DNA of 18,443 nt from Bacteroidales bacterium UBA5266 (GCA_002411545.1 DHTG01000051.1:1-18443); one strand, 5' to 3'; shown: positions 1 to 8,688, counted from the stretch's first letter. The notes: generated by a model from the letters alone, not told the origin. Program-made: numbers and translations.

Positions 1-110
1 ATTCTGTTATGAACGAAAATTTCACCCTTATTATGTTTTATCGGCATACTTTTATTCTATACACATTAATGGCACTCATAAAGGAATATACAAAAAATGA
101 TACCTTTACT
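1..110. other. Non-coding stretch downstream of the operon
   Basis: AT-rich sequence beyond the rplQ terminator. I see no convincing gene end, RNA gene or promoter. The 12-base word AAAAAATGATAC at 92-103 recurs at 129-140 inside the terminator hairpin. The next gene to the left lies outside the window. Confidence 0.6.
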
Positions 111-146
111 AAAAAAAAACGTTGTATCAAAAAATGATACAACGTT
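111..146 (-). terminator. Rho-independent terminator of the ribosomal operon
   Basis: Read on the minus strand, a perfect 12-bp stem (AACGTTGTATCA pairing with TGATACAACGTT, arms at 135-146 and 118-129) closes a five-base T loop. It runs straight into a T tract: 111-119 are nine A on the plus strand, two of them in the stem. It begins 22 bases after the rplQ stop. Stem, loop and T tract fit an intrinsic terminator in the minus direction. The plus direction has no T-run after the stem, so it should not stop transcription coming the other way. Confidence 0.93.
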
Positions 147-167
147 CAGCATTTATAAAATAAAAAA

Positions 168-740
168 TTATTCTTTAACACCCTCATTTTTTGTATCGGT
201 ATCTTCTATATCTGCCGATTTAGATTCGACACTTTCTTTAACTTCAGCCTCATTTTTTGTGGCTTCTGTTGTGTCATTAGTTTCTGTTAGTGGACTTTCT
301 GTTTTTTCAACTTTTTTACCTCTACCTCTACGGGTTGTTTTTGCTTTTGCCTTTTTAGCTCCACTATCTTGAGAATAATTTTCATTATAATCCACTAATT
401 CAATGATACACATTTCTGCACCATCTCCACTACGAAATCCTGTTCTAAGGATACGAGTATAGCCACCGGGACGATCGGCAATTTTTTGAGAAATATCTCT
501 AAATAACTCGGTTACTGTATTTTTATCTTGTAAATAACTAAAAACCATACGACGTGAATGAGTCGTGTCGTTTTTAGCTTTGGTCAATAGAGGTTCTACA
601 TATTTTTTCAAAGCTTTAGCTTTTGCAACCGTTGTGGTTATTCTTTTATGTTTTAGCAAGGATGTTGCCATATTCGACAACATAGCATGACGATGTGCAG
701 ACTTTCTGCTTAAATGATTTACTTTTCTTCCGTGTCTCAT
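168..740 (-). CDS. rplQ: 50S ribosomal protein L17 with long charged C-terminal tail
   Basis: L17 binds 23S rRNA on the back of the large subunit, near the peptide exit side. The conserved core is residues 1 to about 119, opening [12 protein letters not shown] and including the GGYTRI segment near 92-97. Residues about 120-190 form a tail that is first basic (Lys/Arg-rich, about 128-143) and then rich in Glu, Thr, Lys, Asp and Ser. At 190 residues it is much longer than the roughly 120-130 of E. coli L17; tails of this kind are known in Bacteroidota, though usually shorter. It is the last gene of the operon, 11 bases after rpoA, and is followed by the terminator. rpoA-rplQ is the standard end of the alpha operon. 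The tail is probably disordered; its role is unknown. Confidence 0.97.
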   Translation of the reverse strand: MRHGRKVNHLSRKSAHRHAMLSNMATSLLKHKRITTTVAKAKALKKYVEPLLTKAKNDTTHSRRMVFSYLQDKNTVTELFRDISQKIADRPGGYTRILRTGFRSGDGAEMCIIELVDYNENYSQDSGAKKAKAKTTRRGRGKKVEKTESPLTETNDTTEATKNEAEVKESVESKSADIEDTDTKNEGVKE

Positions 741-751
741 ATCTCTACCTA

Positions 752-1750
752 TTAATCTTTTTCTAAATCTAGTTTATATTTTGCTACGTTCATCCCAAAT
801 TCTAATCCTCTTGATTTCACTAATTCTTCCAATTCGGTTAAAGATTTTCTTCCAAAATTTCTCAATTTCAGCAAATCGTTTTTATGTACTGCAACCAAAT
901 CGCCTAAGGTTTCTATATCGGCCGACTTCAAGCAATTCAAAGCTCTGACAGAAAGATCCATATCAATTAATTTTTGTTTTAGAAGTTGTCTTATGCGTAA
1001 GGACGTTTCGTCGAATTCTTCGCTTAACGAAATTTCATCAACATTCATTGTAATTCTTTCTTCTGAGAATAGGATAAAATGATGAATTAATACTTTAGCG
1101 GCTTTTTTTAATGCTTCTTTGGGGTGAACAGAGCCATCGGTTGTAATTTCGAAGACGAGTTTTTCGAAATCAGTTTTTTGTTCTACACGATAATTTTCCA
1201 CTCTATACATTACATTTTTAAGCGGTGTATGGACAGAATCTAAGGCAATAACACCAATTTCATCGTGTAATCTTCTGTTTTCTTCTACAGGAACATAACC
1301 ACGACCTTTATCAATGGTTATTTCCATTTCCAATTTCACTCCAGGTTCCATGGAACATATGTGAAGGCCTTCGTTTAAGACTTGAAAACTACTTAAATAC
1401 TTATTCATATCGCCGGCCTTGAATTCATCTTGAGCAACAATAGTAAACCTTACCTTTTCATTGGTCTGATCTTCTATCTTACTTTTCAAGCGAACTTGTT
1501 TCATATTTAAAACTATATCGGTAACATCTTCAAGCACGCCCGGGATTGTTGAAAACTCATGCAAAACGCCTTCAATTTTCATGGAAGTTATGGCAAAGCC
1601 TTCTAATGAAGATAAAAGCACACGTCGAAGGGCATTTCCTATTGTAACTCCATAACCGGGTTCCAATGGTCGAAATTCAAAGACTCCAAATGAATCTGTT
1701 GATTCTAACATTATTACTTTATCCGGTTTTTGAAAAGGTATTGTAACCAT
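752..1750 (-). CDS. rpoA: DNA-directed RNA polymerase subunit alpha
   Basis: The alpha dimer is the scaffold on which the beta and beta' subunits assemble, and its C-terminal domain touches upstream DNA and activators. At 332 residues the length is usual. The N-terminal dimerisation domain covers about 1-235, with the [11 protein letters not shown] motif at 38-48. A linker leads to the C-terminal domain at about 255-320. The DNA-contacting arginine is R269 in SVRALNCLK (equivalent to E. coli R265), with N272 and the NFGRKSL turn near 298-304; Arg stands where E. coli has Lys298. The ATG follows 38 AT-rich bases after rpsD with no Shine-Dalgarno sequence. Placement between rpsD and rplQ is the classic alpha-operon order. 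Confidence 0.98.
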   Translation of the reverse strand: MVTIPFQKPDKVIMLESTDSFGVFEFRPLEPGYGVTIGNALRRVLLSSLEGFAITSMKIEGVLHEFSTIPGVLEDVTDIVLNMKQVRLKSKIEDQTNEKVRFTIVAQDEFKAGDMNKYLSSFQVLNEGLHICSMEPGVKLEMEITIDKGRGYVPVEENRRLHDEIGVIALDSVHTPLKNVMYRVENYRVEQKTDFEKLVFEITTDGSVHPKEALKKAAKVLIHHFILFSEERITMNVDEISLSEEFDETSLRIRQLLKQKLIDMDLSVRALNCLKSADIETLGDLVAVHKNDLLKLRNFGRKSLTELEELVKSRGLEFGMNVAKYKLDLEKD

Positions 1751-1788
1751 TTTAATATTATTTTTATTTATTATAATTAACTTAACTA

Positions 1789-2403
1789 CTATTTAGAATA
1801 TAATTCTACAATTAACTGTTCTTGAATATTCTCAGGTATCATTTCTCGTTCAGGAACCATCATCATCTTACCCAACATGCTGTTGCTGTCCCATTCCAGC
1901 CAAGGGAATCTGCTTGCATTATGACGACTTAAAGATTCGACAATAGCTTCCATAGCTTTGGAACGTTCTCTAACACCAACGATATCACCTACTTTTAAAG
2001 TATAAGAAGGAACATTAACCACATGACCGTTAACGACAATGTGTTTGTGGGACACCAATTGTCGAGCCGCCGATCGTGTAGGGGCAATTCCTAAACGATA
2101 AACTACGTTATCTAATCTTGATTCGATTAATTGTAATAATATTTCACCTGTGATTCCTTTTTTTGATGAAGCACGATGATAAATATTTTTAAATTGTTTT
2201 TCTAAGATACCATAGGTATATTTTGCTTTTTGTTTTTCTTGTAATTGAAGTCCATATTCAGAAACTTTTCCGGCACCTCTTTTTTTATTGATACCATGTT
2301 GACCCGGAGGATAATTTTTCTTTTCTAAATATTTATCCGGACCATATATAGGCTCTTTAAATTTTCTTGCTATTTTCGATTTTGGACCAATATATCTTGC
2401 CAT
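1789..2403 (-). CDS. rpsD: 30S ribosomal protein S4, cysteine-free form
   Basis: S4 nucleates assembly of the 16S rRNA 5' domain and helps form the mRNA entry channel; in E. coli it also represses its own operon. The protein is 204 residues, the usual length. It has the YPPGQHG segment near 31-37 and the S4 RNA-binding fold around 93-155 ([20 protein letters not shown], then [14 protein letters not shown]). The whole protein has no cysteine, so it is the form without the zinc knuckle seen in Thermus S4. It lies 26 bases after rpsK. I saw no clear structure resembling the E. coli S4 translational operator in the gaps before rpsM, rpsK or rpsD. Confidence 0.98.
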   Translation of the reverse strand: MARYIGPKSKIARKFKEPIYGPDKYLEKKNYPPGQHGINKKRGAGKVSEYGLQLQEKQKAKYTYGILEKQFKNIYHRASSKKGITGEILLQLIESRLDNVVYRLGIAPTRSAARQLVSHKHIVVNGHVVNVPSYTLKVGDIVGVRERSKAMEAIVESLSRHNASRFPWLEWDSNSMLGKMMMVPEREMIPENIQEQLIVELYSK

Positions 2404-2429
2404 ATTATTTTACGCTTTTAAATTAATGA

Positions 2430-2819
2430 TTAAACTCTTCTTCTTTTCGGAGGTCTACAACCATTGTGAGGCAATGGAGTAACATCGATTATTTCGGTTA
2501 CTTCAATACCTGCAGCATTGATGGTTCTTATTGCTGATTCTCTACCGCCTCCGGGTCCTTTAACAAATACTTTTACTTTTCTTAAGCCCAAGTCATATGC
2601 CACTTTCGAAGCGTCTTGAGCAGCCATTTGAGCTGCATAAGGGGTGTTTTTCTTTGACCCTCTAAAGCCCATTTTCCCAGCAGAAGACCATGATATGGCC
2701 TGACCATAATTATTTGTCAAAGTAACAATAACATTATTAAATGATGCTTGAATAAATGCTTTTCCAAGTGCATCTACTTTTACGACTCTTTTTCTCGTAA
2801 CTTTTGTTGATTTTGCCAT
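2430..2819 (-). CDS. rpsK: 30S ribosomal protein S11
   Basis: S11 sits on the platform of the small subunit beside the E-site mRNA and helix 23. The 129-residue sequence has the expected NNVIVTLTN strand near 28-36, [19 protein letters not shown] near 46-64, the [13 protein letters not shown] loop near 86-98, and the conserved C-terminus ending [11 protein letters not shown]. It starts 37 bases after rpsM. Its ATG is preceded by A/T-rich sequence with no Shine-Dalgarno motif. Neighbours rpsM and rpsD place it in the alpha-operon part. Confidence 0.98.
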   Translation of the reverse strand: MAKSTKVTRKRVVKVDALGKAFIQASFNNVIVTLTNNYGQAISWSSAGKMGFRGSKKNTPYAAQMAAQDASKVAYDLGLRKVKVFVKGPGGGRESAIRTINAAGIEVTEIIDVTPLPHNGCRPPKRRRV

Positions 2820-2856
2820 AAACCAAATATTATTCTCTTAACGTTTATTATCTTAA

Positions 2857-3231
2857 TTATTTCGTTGCTTTTTTCTTATTGGCAACAACTTTCTTTCTTC
2901 CCTTTCGTGTGCGAGCATTGTTTTTTGTTGATTGTCCTCTGACAGGTAATCCGATACGATGTCTTATGCCTCGATAGCAGCCGATGTCCATCAAACGTTT
3001 GATGTTCATTTGTACTTCCGAACGCAATGCTCCTTCGATTTTTATTTCACCAATAATGGTACGAATAGCATTTAAATCGTTATCATCCCAATCCTGCACT
3101 TTTTTATCCCACGACACATTAGCTTGTGTTAATATTTTTTGTGCAGTTGTTCTACCAATACCGTAGATGTAAGTTAATCCGATTTCTCCTCTTTTATTTT
3201 TTGGTAAATCTATACCAGCAATTCTTGCCAT
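2857..3231 (-). CDS. rpsM: 30S ribosomal protein S13
   Basis: S13 is in the head of the small subunit, bridges to the large subunit, and its basic tail reaches toward the P-site tRNA. It is 124 residues. The start [21 protein letters not shown], the helix-hairpin-helix stretch [14 protein letters not shown] near 22-35, the [15 protein letters not shown] motif near 88-102, and the Arg/Lys-rich end [12 protein letters not shown] are all family hallmarks. It follows rpmJ by 35 bases and opens the alpha-operon section. No promoter matching TAnnTTTG is visible in the gap, so it is probably read from the operon transcript. Confidence 0.98.
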   Translation of the reverse strand: MARIAGIDLPKNKRGEIGLTYIYGIGRTTAQKILTQANVSWDKKVQDWDDNDLNAIRTIIGEIKIEGALRSEVQMNIKRLMDIGCYRGIRHRIGLPVRGQSTKNNARTRKGRKKVVANKKKATK

Positions 3232-3266
3232 ATACTTTTATTTTGTTATCTATCTAAAATTTTATT

Positions 3267-3383
3267 TTATCCTTGTCTTTGTTTGAATTTAGGATTTTTT
3301 TTGTTAATTACATAAACAACTCCCTTACGGCGAACTATTTTACAACCGTCTGATCTTTTCTTTACTGATGTTCTGACTTTCAT
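3267..3383 (-). CDS. rpmJ: 50S ribosomal protein L36, form without zinc ligands
   Basis: Hand translation of the gap between infA and rpsM gives a 38-residue protein starting [15 protein letters not shown] and ending PKFKQRQG, with ATG at 3383-3381 and TAA at 3269-3267. This is L36, the smallest large-subunit protein, which clamps helices near the 23S domain junction. Zinc-binding L36 uses Cys11, Cys14, Cys27 and His33; here only Cys14 remains, the other positions being Ser11, Asn27 and Phe33. It is therefore the C-minus form, which should fold without zinc. It lies 12 bases after infA, the usual Bacteroidota position. Length and both ends match the family exactly, so I am confident despite the small size. 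Confidence 0.97.
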   Translation of the reverse strand: MKVRTSVKKRSDGCKIVRRKGVVYVINKKNPKFKQRQG

Positions 3384-3395
3384 GTTTATTTTTTA

Positions 3396-3616
<221 letters not shown>

Positions 3617-3617
<1 letters not shown>

Positions 3618-4399
3618 TAATTATTTTTATTTTTTAATACTTCTTCTATATACTCATAGGTTGATAATACTTCGCTTCCATTTTCTCTAATAGCCACCAT
3701 ATGTTCATAATGTGCTGAAGGTTTACCATCGGCTGTACGGGTTGTCCAACCATCACGGTCAATACGTATATTTCTTACCCCTAAGTTTATCATAGGCTCT
3801 ATACAAAAAACCATGCCTTTTTTCAATTTTGGACCGTTATTCTTATGTCCGTAATTAGGAATATCGGGTTTTTCGTGTAAATTTTTCCCTACTCCATGTC
3901 CGATTAATTCTCTTACTACTGAATAGCCAAAACTTTCCACATAACTTTGAATAGCATGACTTATGTCGCCTACCCTATTTCCTTCCCGAGCATGTTCTAT
4001 CCCCAAATATAAGGATTGTTTGGTACGTATGCATAAATTATGAATTTCTTCAGTTACAGGAGCTACCTCAAAAGTATATGCATAATCTGCATGGTAACCA
4101 TTTTTCTTAGCTCCACAATCAACAGCGACTATATCACCTTGTTGTAATTCATAATTATTAGGTATCCCATGTACGATAATATCGTTTACCGATATGCATA
4201 AGGTTGCTGGGAATCCGTTGTATCCTTTAAACGATGGTATAGCTCCATTGTCTCTAATAAACTCTTCGGCTATACTATCCAACACTTTACACATAACTCC
4301 GGGTTGAATCAGCTTTGCTACCTCAGCCAAGGTTTTACCAACTATCAAAGAACTTTGTTTTATTATATCAATTTCTTTTTCCGTTTTATAATGTATCAT
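3617..4399 (-). CDS. map: Methionine aminopeptidase, type I
   Basis: This cytosolic metalloenzyme removes the starting methionine from new proteins after peptide deformylase has acted. The 260-residue pita-bread fold has the full set of active-site residues: H77 (VHGIP), D94 (VDCG), D105 (HADYAY), H168 (GHGVG), H175 (LHEKP), E201 (IEPM) and E232 (YEHMV). D94, D105, H168, E201 and E232 are the metal ligands. It is a compact enzyme without an N-terminal zinc-finger extension. Residues around D105 read HADY where many relatives have HGDS, a mild variation next to a ligand. It lies 20 bases after secY and overlaps infA by one base. Map next to secY is common in many bacteria and links protein export and maturation genes to ribosome synthesis. 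Confidence 0.98.
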
Positions 4400-4419
4400 T
4401 ATATCAAGCTTTCACTTCG

Positions 4420-5802
4420 TTAAATAGGAAGTGTACTACGTCCTTTAATTCTTCCCGATTTTGTCAAGCCATCATAATGTCGCATCAACAAATGGCTTTC
4501 GATTTGTTGAAGTGTATCCAAAACAACGCCTACCATAATTAACAAGGATGTACCTCCAAAGAATTGTGCAAATTGAGAGTTGATTCCGAACAATTTGGCA
4601 AAAGCCGGCATAATAGCAATGAATGCTAAAAAGATGGATCCCGGTAATGTTACTTTTGAAATTACGTTATCAATAAACTCTACTGTTTTTTTCCCTGGTT
4701 TAATCCCCGGTATAAAACCTCCATTTTTCTTCATATCATCGGCAATTTGATTTGGATTAAATGTGATTGCCGTATAAAAATACGTGAATAGTATGATTAA
4801 AATAGCGAAGACAAAATTATACCAAAAGCCGGTACTATTTGTCAATGCTGCAGCAAGGGCTCCCATCGATTCGTTGTTAGAAGCAAATCCCATCAGGGTT
4901 AAGGGTAAAAACATAATCGCTTGGGCGAAAATGATAGGCATAACACCGGCTGCATTTACTTTAATGGGTAAATATTGTCTTTGTCCTCCGTATTGTTTAT
5001 TTCCAACTATCCTTTTAGCATACTGTACGGGTACTTTACGAGTCCCTTGTACCAATAATATGGAAATTAAAATAACTCCCATTAAAAGTAAAACTTCTAT
5101 TAAAAAGGTAATCAAGCCCCCATTACCACTTTCAGCCACCTTCGAGACAAATTCAGCTGATAATGCAAAGGGTAAACGTGCAATAATACCGACCATAATT
5201 AATAATGAAATACCATTGCCAATACCTTTATCAGTAATTCTTTCTCCTAACCACATAATAAATAATGTACTTGAAACAAGAACAATAAGTGATACAAAGG
5301 TAAACGACCAAGGTAAAGTCCCACTCACAATAGGATCACCGGTAAGGGTATGAAATACGCCCGATGATGTACCGACTTGGGCTACCAAGTTGGATAAATA
5401 AGCTGGAGCTTGTAAGGCAGTAACTGCTATGGTTAAAAAACGAGTAAGTTGAGTGATTTTTTTTCGACCACTCTCTCCTTCTTTTTGAAGACGTTGAAAA
5501 TAAGGCACAACTAAAGTCATCAATTGAATCACAATAGAAGCCGAAATATAAGGCATAATTCCTAATGCAAATATCGAGGCATTCGCAAACGCTCCTCCTG
5601 AAAACATATCCAATAAACCTAGGAGTCCTTCTCTGGAACTCGAAGTAAAAGAGGTTTGTGAGAGAGCCTGTACATCTACACCCGGTAATGCTATATAAGA
5701 TCCAACTCTATATATCAATATAATACCTAAAGTATAGAGGATTCGATTTCGTAATTCTTCTATATGATAAATGTTTTTAATTGTGGCTATAAATTTCTTC
5801 AT
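4420..5802 (-). CDS. secY: Protein translocase channel subunit SecY
   Basis: SecY is the inner-membrane channel through which SecA or the ribosome moves secretory and membrane proteins. The 460-residue sequence shows ten hydrophobic segments at about 21-38, 74-99, 117-138, 163-185, 194-214, 228-252, 285-305, 328-348, 383-403 and 409-429. A plug-like stretch (LGLLDMFSGGAFANAS) lies at about 61-76. The conserved cytoplasmic loop before segment 7 (QYLPIKVNAAGVMP) and the SecA-contacting loop FIPGIKPGKKT near 363-373 are present. Lys368 sits where E. coli has the critical Arg357, a conservative change I believe occurs in related Bacteroidota. The gene starts one base after rplO, so translation is probably coupled, and it ends the classic spc set. 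Confidence 0.97.
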   Translation of the reverse strand: MKKFIATIKNIYHIEELRNRILYTLGIILIYRVGSYIALPGVDVQALSQTSFTSSSREGLLGLLDMFSGGAFANASIFALGIMPYISASIVIQLMTLVVPYFQRLQKEGESGRKKITQLTRFLTIAVTALQAPAYLSNLVAQVGTSSGVFHTLTGDPIVSGTLPWSFTFVSLIVLVSSTLFIMWLGERITDKGIGNGISLLIMVGIIARLPFALSAEFVSKVAESGNGGLITFLIEVLLLMGVILISILLVQGTRKVPVQYAKRIVGNKQYGGQRQYLPIKVNAAGVMPIIFAQAIMFLPLTLMGFASNNESMGALAAALTNSTGFWYNFVFAILIILFTYFYTAITFNPNQIADDMKKNGGFIPGIKPGKKTVEFIDNVISKVTLPGSIFLAFIAIMPAFAKLFGINSQFAQFFGGTSLLIMVGVVLDTLQQIESHLLMRHYDGLTKSGRIKGRSTLPI

Positions 5803-5803
5803 A

Positions 5804-6250
5804 TTATAATGTTATTGCAGTTCCACCTTTTGCTTCAATTTCTTTTTTTGCTTTATCTGAAAAAGCATGCGCTTTAACTTCTAATTTAGCGTTTAATGTT
5901 CCATTGGCTAGAATTTTAACCAAATCGTTTTTGGATGCCAATCCGTTTGCACGTAAAACATCCATATCAATGGTAGTAATTCCTTTTTTATCGTATAAAT
6001 ATTGTAAGGTTGACAAATTAATGGCACTATATTCAACACGGTTAATATTTTTAAACCCGAATTTAGGCACACGACGATATAAAGGCATTTGACCACCTTC
6101 AAACCCGGCTTTTCTTGAATAACCTGAACGGGATTGAGCTCCTTTATGACCTTTGGTTGATGTGCCACCTTTACCCGAACCTTCACCTCTACCTATACGT
6201 TTTGACTTTTTAGTAGAACCATCTACCGGTTTTAAATTATGTAAATCCAT
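5804..6250 (-). CDS. rplO: 50S ribosomal protein L15
   Basis: L15 binds 23S rRNA late in assembly and fills the core of the large subunit. The 148 residues begin MDLHNLKPVDGSTKKSKRIG and carry the basic, Gly-rich extension GRGEGSGKGGTSTKGHKGAQ near 21-40 with SRSGYSRKAGFEGGQMPLYRRVPKFG after it, followed by a globular C-terminal domain ending AIEAKGG-like (EIEAKGGTAITL). It lies 32 bases after rpmD and one base before secY. A partial AGGA lies nine bases before the ATG, a weak candidate ribosome-binding site in an otherwise site-poor operon. Confidence 0.97.
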   Translation of the reverse strand: MDLHNLKPVDGSTKKSKRIGRGEGSGKGGTSTKGHKGAQSRSGYSRKAGFEGGQMPLYRRVPKFGFKNINRVEYSAINLSTLQYLYDKKGITTIDMDVLRANGLASKNDLVKILANGTLNAKLEVKAHAFSDKAKKEIEAKGGTAITL

Positions 6251-6282
6251 ATTCTTAAATCCTAATCTTTAAGCGTTATTTT

Positions 6283-6462
6283 CTAAATTTCTTCAACTTT
6301 TAATAAATGTTTAACCGTATCAATCATACCTAAAATTTGAGGAGTAGCCTCAACTTCAATAGGGCGGTTAAGTTTTTTGATTCCTAATGCAACAATTGTT
6401 CTTTTTTGCACTACAGGTCGATCAATCTGACTTCTGATTTGTGTTATTCTTAATTTTTTCAT
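6283..6462 (-). CDS. rpmD: 50S ribosomal protein L30
   Basis: Hand translation of the gap between rpsE and rplO gives a 59-residue protein, MKKLRITQIRSQIDRPVVQK at the start and LLKVEEI at the end, with ATG at 6462-6460 and TAG at 6285-6283. The pattern is that of L30: a first strand KLRITQIRSQI, then QKRTIVALGIKKLNRPIEVEATP and a closing helix containing MIDTVKHLLKVEE. L30 binds 23S rRNA on the large-subunit side. It lies 11 bases after rpsE, its usual spc-operon position between S5 and L15. L30 is one of the proteins often lost from strongly reduced genomes, so its presence argues mildly against extreme reduction. Confidence 0.96.
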   Translation of the reverse strand: MKKLRITQIRSQIDRPVVQKRTIVALGIKKLNRPIEVEATPQILGMIDTVKHLLKVEEI

Positions 6463-6473
6463 TTATTCCAATA

Positions 6474-6995
6474 TTATCCGTTAAACACTCTTGTTAATTC
6501 TATACCTCTTAATTGTGCAACGGTATAAGGATCTTTCATTTTTGATAAAGCATCAATAGTAGCTTTAACAACACTATGAGGATTGGAAGAGCCTTTTGAT
6601 TTAGCCAACACATTTTTCACACCCACACTTTCCAAAACAGCACGCATAGCACCACCGGCAATAACACCGGTACCGGGAGTAGCTGGTTTTATCAAAACCA
6701 ATGCACCGCTATATTTACCTTCTTGAGCGTGAGGTACGGTATCTTTTATAATAGGAACTTTTATTAAATGTTTTTTTGCATCTTCAATCCCTTTTTGAAT
6801 AGCAACATTTACTTCTTTGGCTTTTCCTAAACCATAACCTACAATACCGTTTTCGTTACCTATAACTACGATAGCAGAAAAACTAAAAGTCCTCCCTCCT
6901 TTCGTTACTTTAGTTACACGCTGTACACTAACCAGCTTGTCTTTAAATTCTATTTCGCTCGTTTTTACTCTTTTAATTGTTGACATATTTTTCAT
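6474..6995 (-). CDS. rpsE: 30S ribosomal protein S5
   Basis: S5 lines the mRNA entry region and affects decoding fidelity and helicase activity of the small subunit. The N-terminal double-stranded-RNA-binding domain spans about 14-80 ([20 protein letters not shown], then [14 protein letters not shown] and [10 protein letters not shown]). The C-terminal domain follows, with [19 protein letters not shown] near 109-127 and [18 protein letters not shown] after it. Two in-frame ATGs exist, at 6995 (173 residues) and 6986 (170 residues). I keep 6995 because it abuts the rplR stop directly, but 6986 gives an N-terminus ([14 protein letters not shown]) closer to related proteins. There is no Shine-Dalgarno motif to decide. 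Confidence 0.96.
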   Translation of the reverse strand: MKNMSTIKRVKTSEIEFKDKLVSVQRVTKVTKGGRTFSFSAIVVIGNENGIVGYGLGKAKEVNVAIQKGIEDAKKHLIKVPIIKDTVPHAQEGKYSGALVLIKPATPGTGVIAGGAMRAVLESVGVKNVLAKSKGSSNPHSVVKATIDALSKMKDPYTVAQLRGIELTRVFNG

Positions 6996-7358
6996 TTAGA
7001 ATATTAAACCTTCTTCTCTTACTGCTTCAGCTAAAGATTTGACTCTACCGTGATATAAGTATCCGTTTCTATCAAATACAACTGTAGTTATCCCTGCTTC
7101 CTTAGCTTTTGATGCTAAATCTTTACCCACCAATTTTGCTTTTTCAATTTTAGTGATTTCTTGGTTTTCGATAGCATCAAGCATTGATGATGCAGAAACA
7201 AGCGTTGTTCCCGTTTTATCATTAATAATTTGCGCATATATTTGCTTATTACTTCGAAAAACAGTTAATCTCGGACATTGTTCTGTACCTATAATGGTTT
7301 TTCTGATTCTATTTTTTATCCGAAGTCTTCTAAAACTTTTTCGATTTTTCGTTCCCAT
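6996..7358 (-). CDS. rplR: 50S ribosomal protein L18
   Basis: L18 binds 5S rRNA together with L5 and attaches it to the large subunit. The 120 residues start with a basic tail ([20 protein letters not shown]) and continue with [20 protein letters not shown] near 29-48, [10 protein letters not shown], a helix [16 protein letters not shown] and the motif [20 protein letters not shown] near 93-112, ending GLIF. These are the expected family segments. It starts 32 bases after rplF and its stop codon directly abuts the first possible start of rpsE. Confidence 0.97.
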   Translation of the reverse strand: MGTKNRKSFRRLRIKNRIRKTIIGTEQCPRLTVFRSNKQIYAQIINDKTGTTLVSASSMLDAIENQEITKIEKAKLVGKDLASKAKEAGITTVVFDRNGYLYHGRVKSLAEAVREEGLIF

Positions 7359-7390
7359 TCTGCTTCGATTTTTATATATTATAATCTTAA

Positions 7391-7948
7391 TTATTTTTCT
7401 GCCGATTTTCCGGCTTTTCTTCTAACATCTTCACCTTTAAAACGTATACCTTTACCTTTATATGGTTCTGGTTTACGATAAGAACGTATTTTTGCAGCTA
7501 CCTGACCTAACAATTGTTTATCACATGATGTTAATTGTATAACAGGATTTTTCCCCTTTTCAGTAATAGTCTCAACTTTGATTTCTTCAGGTAATTGAAA
7601 AATTATATTGTGCGAGTAACCCAAAGATAAAGTTAATACTTGGTTAGTTGCTTGAGCTTTGTAACCGGTACCTACTAACTCTTGTATAGTAGTAAAACCT
7701 TCCGAGACACCTTTCACCATATTAGCTACTAAAGATCTGTAAAGGCCATGCAAAGCTTTATGGCGCTTTTGTTCGGTTTGACGTCTAACATGCAATATAT
7801 CATTTTCCCATTCCAAGGTTATGCTTGGGTCCATTATTTGTTTTAATTCACCACGTGGACCTTTAATGGTTACTTCATGGCTTTTATCGTCGACATGTAT
7901 GGATACTCCACTGGGTATTGTTATCGGTAAATTTCCAATTCTTGACAT
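7391..7948 (-). CDS. rplF: 50S ribosomal protein L6
   Basis: L6 sits near the sarcin-ricin loop and the factor-binding site of the large subunit. The 185 residues form two similar alpha/beta domains, about 1-82 ([28 protein letters not shown]) and about 83-185 ([20 protein letters not shown], then [20 protein letters not shown] and the end [11 protein letters not shown]). The GKGIR motif is typical. Length is close to the usual 175-185. It is the only gene here with a full AGGAGG eight bases before its ATG, in the 17-base gap after rpsH, whereas its neighbours show none. The protein itself is ordinary. Confidence 0.97.
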   Translation of the reverse strand: MSRIGNLPITIPSGVSIHVDDKSHEVTIKGPRGELKQIMDPSITLEWENDILHVRRQTEQKRHKALHGLYRSLVANMVKGVSEGFTTIQELVGTGYKAQATNQVLTLSLGYSHNIIFQLPEEIKVETITEKGKNPVIQLTSCDKQLLGQVAAKIRSYRKPEPYKGKGIRFKGEDVRRKAGKSAEK

Positions 7949-7956
7949 TATTTTTT

Positions 7957-7962
7957 CCTCCT
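7957..7962 (-). promoter_or_regulatory. Perfect Shine-Dalgarno sequence of rplF
   Basis: On the minus strand AGGAGG is followed by eight bases (AAAAAATA) and the rplF ATG, an ideal spacing. No other gap in the operon holds such a motif; the best of the rest are AAGGA before rpsH and AGGA before rplO. I see no complementary CCTCC nearby that would hide it in a hairpin. Confidence 0.8.
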
Positions 7963-7965
7963 GTT

Positions 7966-8364
7966 TTAACTAATGTAACAAATAACCTCACCACCAACTT
8001 GCAAAGCACGTGCTTCTTTATCGGACAACAATCCTCGGGATGTTGAAATAATAGCTATTCCCATTCCATTTAATACACGAGGAAGTTCATTGGCTTTAAC
8101 ATATTTTCTCAGTCCGGGTTTACTTATTCGTTGCAATTCACTAATAGCACTTTGTTTTGATATGGGATGATATTTTAATGCGATTTTTATGGTATTTATT
8201 TTTTGATCATCTTCGAATTTATAATTCAATATATACCCTTTATCAAAAAGAATTTTTGTTATTTCTTTTTTTATTTTAGATGATGGTATTTCAACCACTT
8301 TATGTTTTGCCATCACGGCATTTCTGATTCTTGTTAAATAATCTGCTATCGGATCCGTATTCAT
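7966..8364 (-). CDS. rpsH: 30S ribosomal protein S8
   Basis: S8 binds the central domain of 16S rRNA early in assembly; in E. coli it also represses the spc operon by binding mRNA near rplE. The 132 residues start [20 protein letters not shown], have [18 protein letters not shown] near 28-45, the domain linker region with [19 protein letters not shown] near 82-100, and the RNA-binding signature [13 protein letters not shown] near 106-118, ending GGEVICYIS. Length and motifs are typical. AAGGA lies seven bases before the ATG, a moderate ribosome-binding site. It follows rpsN by 21 bases. Confidence 0.98.
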   Translation of the reverse strand: MNTDPIADYLTRIRNAVMAKHKVVEIPSSKIKKEITKILFDKGYILNYKFEDDQKINTIKIALKYHPISKQSAISELQRISKPGLRKYVKANELPRVLNGMGIAIISTSRGLLSDKEARALQVGGEVICYIS

Positions 8365-8385
8365 ATATATATCCTTATTAATGTA

Positions 8386-8688
8386 TTACCAACTTGCTTT
8401 TTTAACACCGGGTATTAAACCTTTGGATGCCATTTCTCTAAAATTAATTCTTGAAATACCGAAAGTTCTCATATAACCTTTGGGTCTTCCGGTTAATTTA
8501 CAACGATTATGTAAACGAATAGGGTTTGAATTAGGAGGTAATTTTTGCAAGCCTATTTGTGCAGCTTTTACAGCTTCATAATCGTCGCTTGTGCGAATAA
8601 TCTCCTTATAAGCCTCTCGTCTAGCTTTATATTTAGCAATTAATTTTGCTCTCTTAACTTCTTTCGCTTTGATTGATTCCTTTGCCAT
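8386..8688 (-). CDS. rpsN: 30S ribosomal protein S14, long form without zinc
   Basis: S14 is in the head of the small subunit next to S3, S10 and S19. From the ATG at 8688 the protein is 100 residues, starting [20 protein letters not shown] and ending [11 protein letters not shown], with the conserved [20 protein letters not shown] segment near 63-82. It has a single cysteine and no CxxC pairs, so it is the long C-minus type found in E. coli, not the 61-residue zinc type. An upstream in-frame ATG at 8721 would add 11 residues overlapping rplE; I reject it because S14 proteins begin with MAKES/MAK. It starts one base after the rplE stop. Confidence 0.97.
   Translation of the reverse strand: MAKESIKAKEVKRAKLIAKYKARREAYKEIIRTSDDYEAVKAAQIGLQKLPPNSNPIRLHNRCKLTGRPKGYMRTFGISRINFREMASKGLIPGVKKASW

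Noticed and set aside
97..372. Plus-strand open frame of 91 codons over the terminator and rplQ tail
   Set aside because: It runs through the terminator hairpin and antisense to the L17 tail, and its Ser/Val/Phe-rich product is the expected mirror of Lys/Glu/Thr codons. No promoter or family match.
4784..5353. Plus-strand open frame of 189 codons opposite secY
   Set aside because: It is fully antisense to a well-supported secY, and its content follows from the hydrophobic codons on the other strand. No recognisable domain.
5908..6186. Minus-strand open frame of 92 codons in another frame of rplO
   Set aside because: It overlaps L15 out of frame; the L15 frame carries all conserved residues, so this is a shadow.
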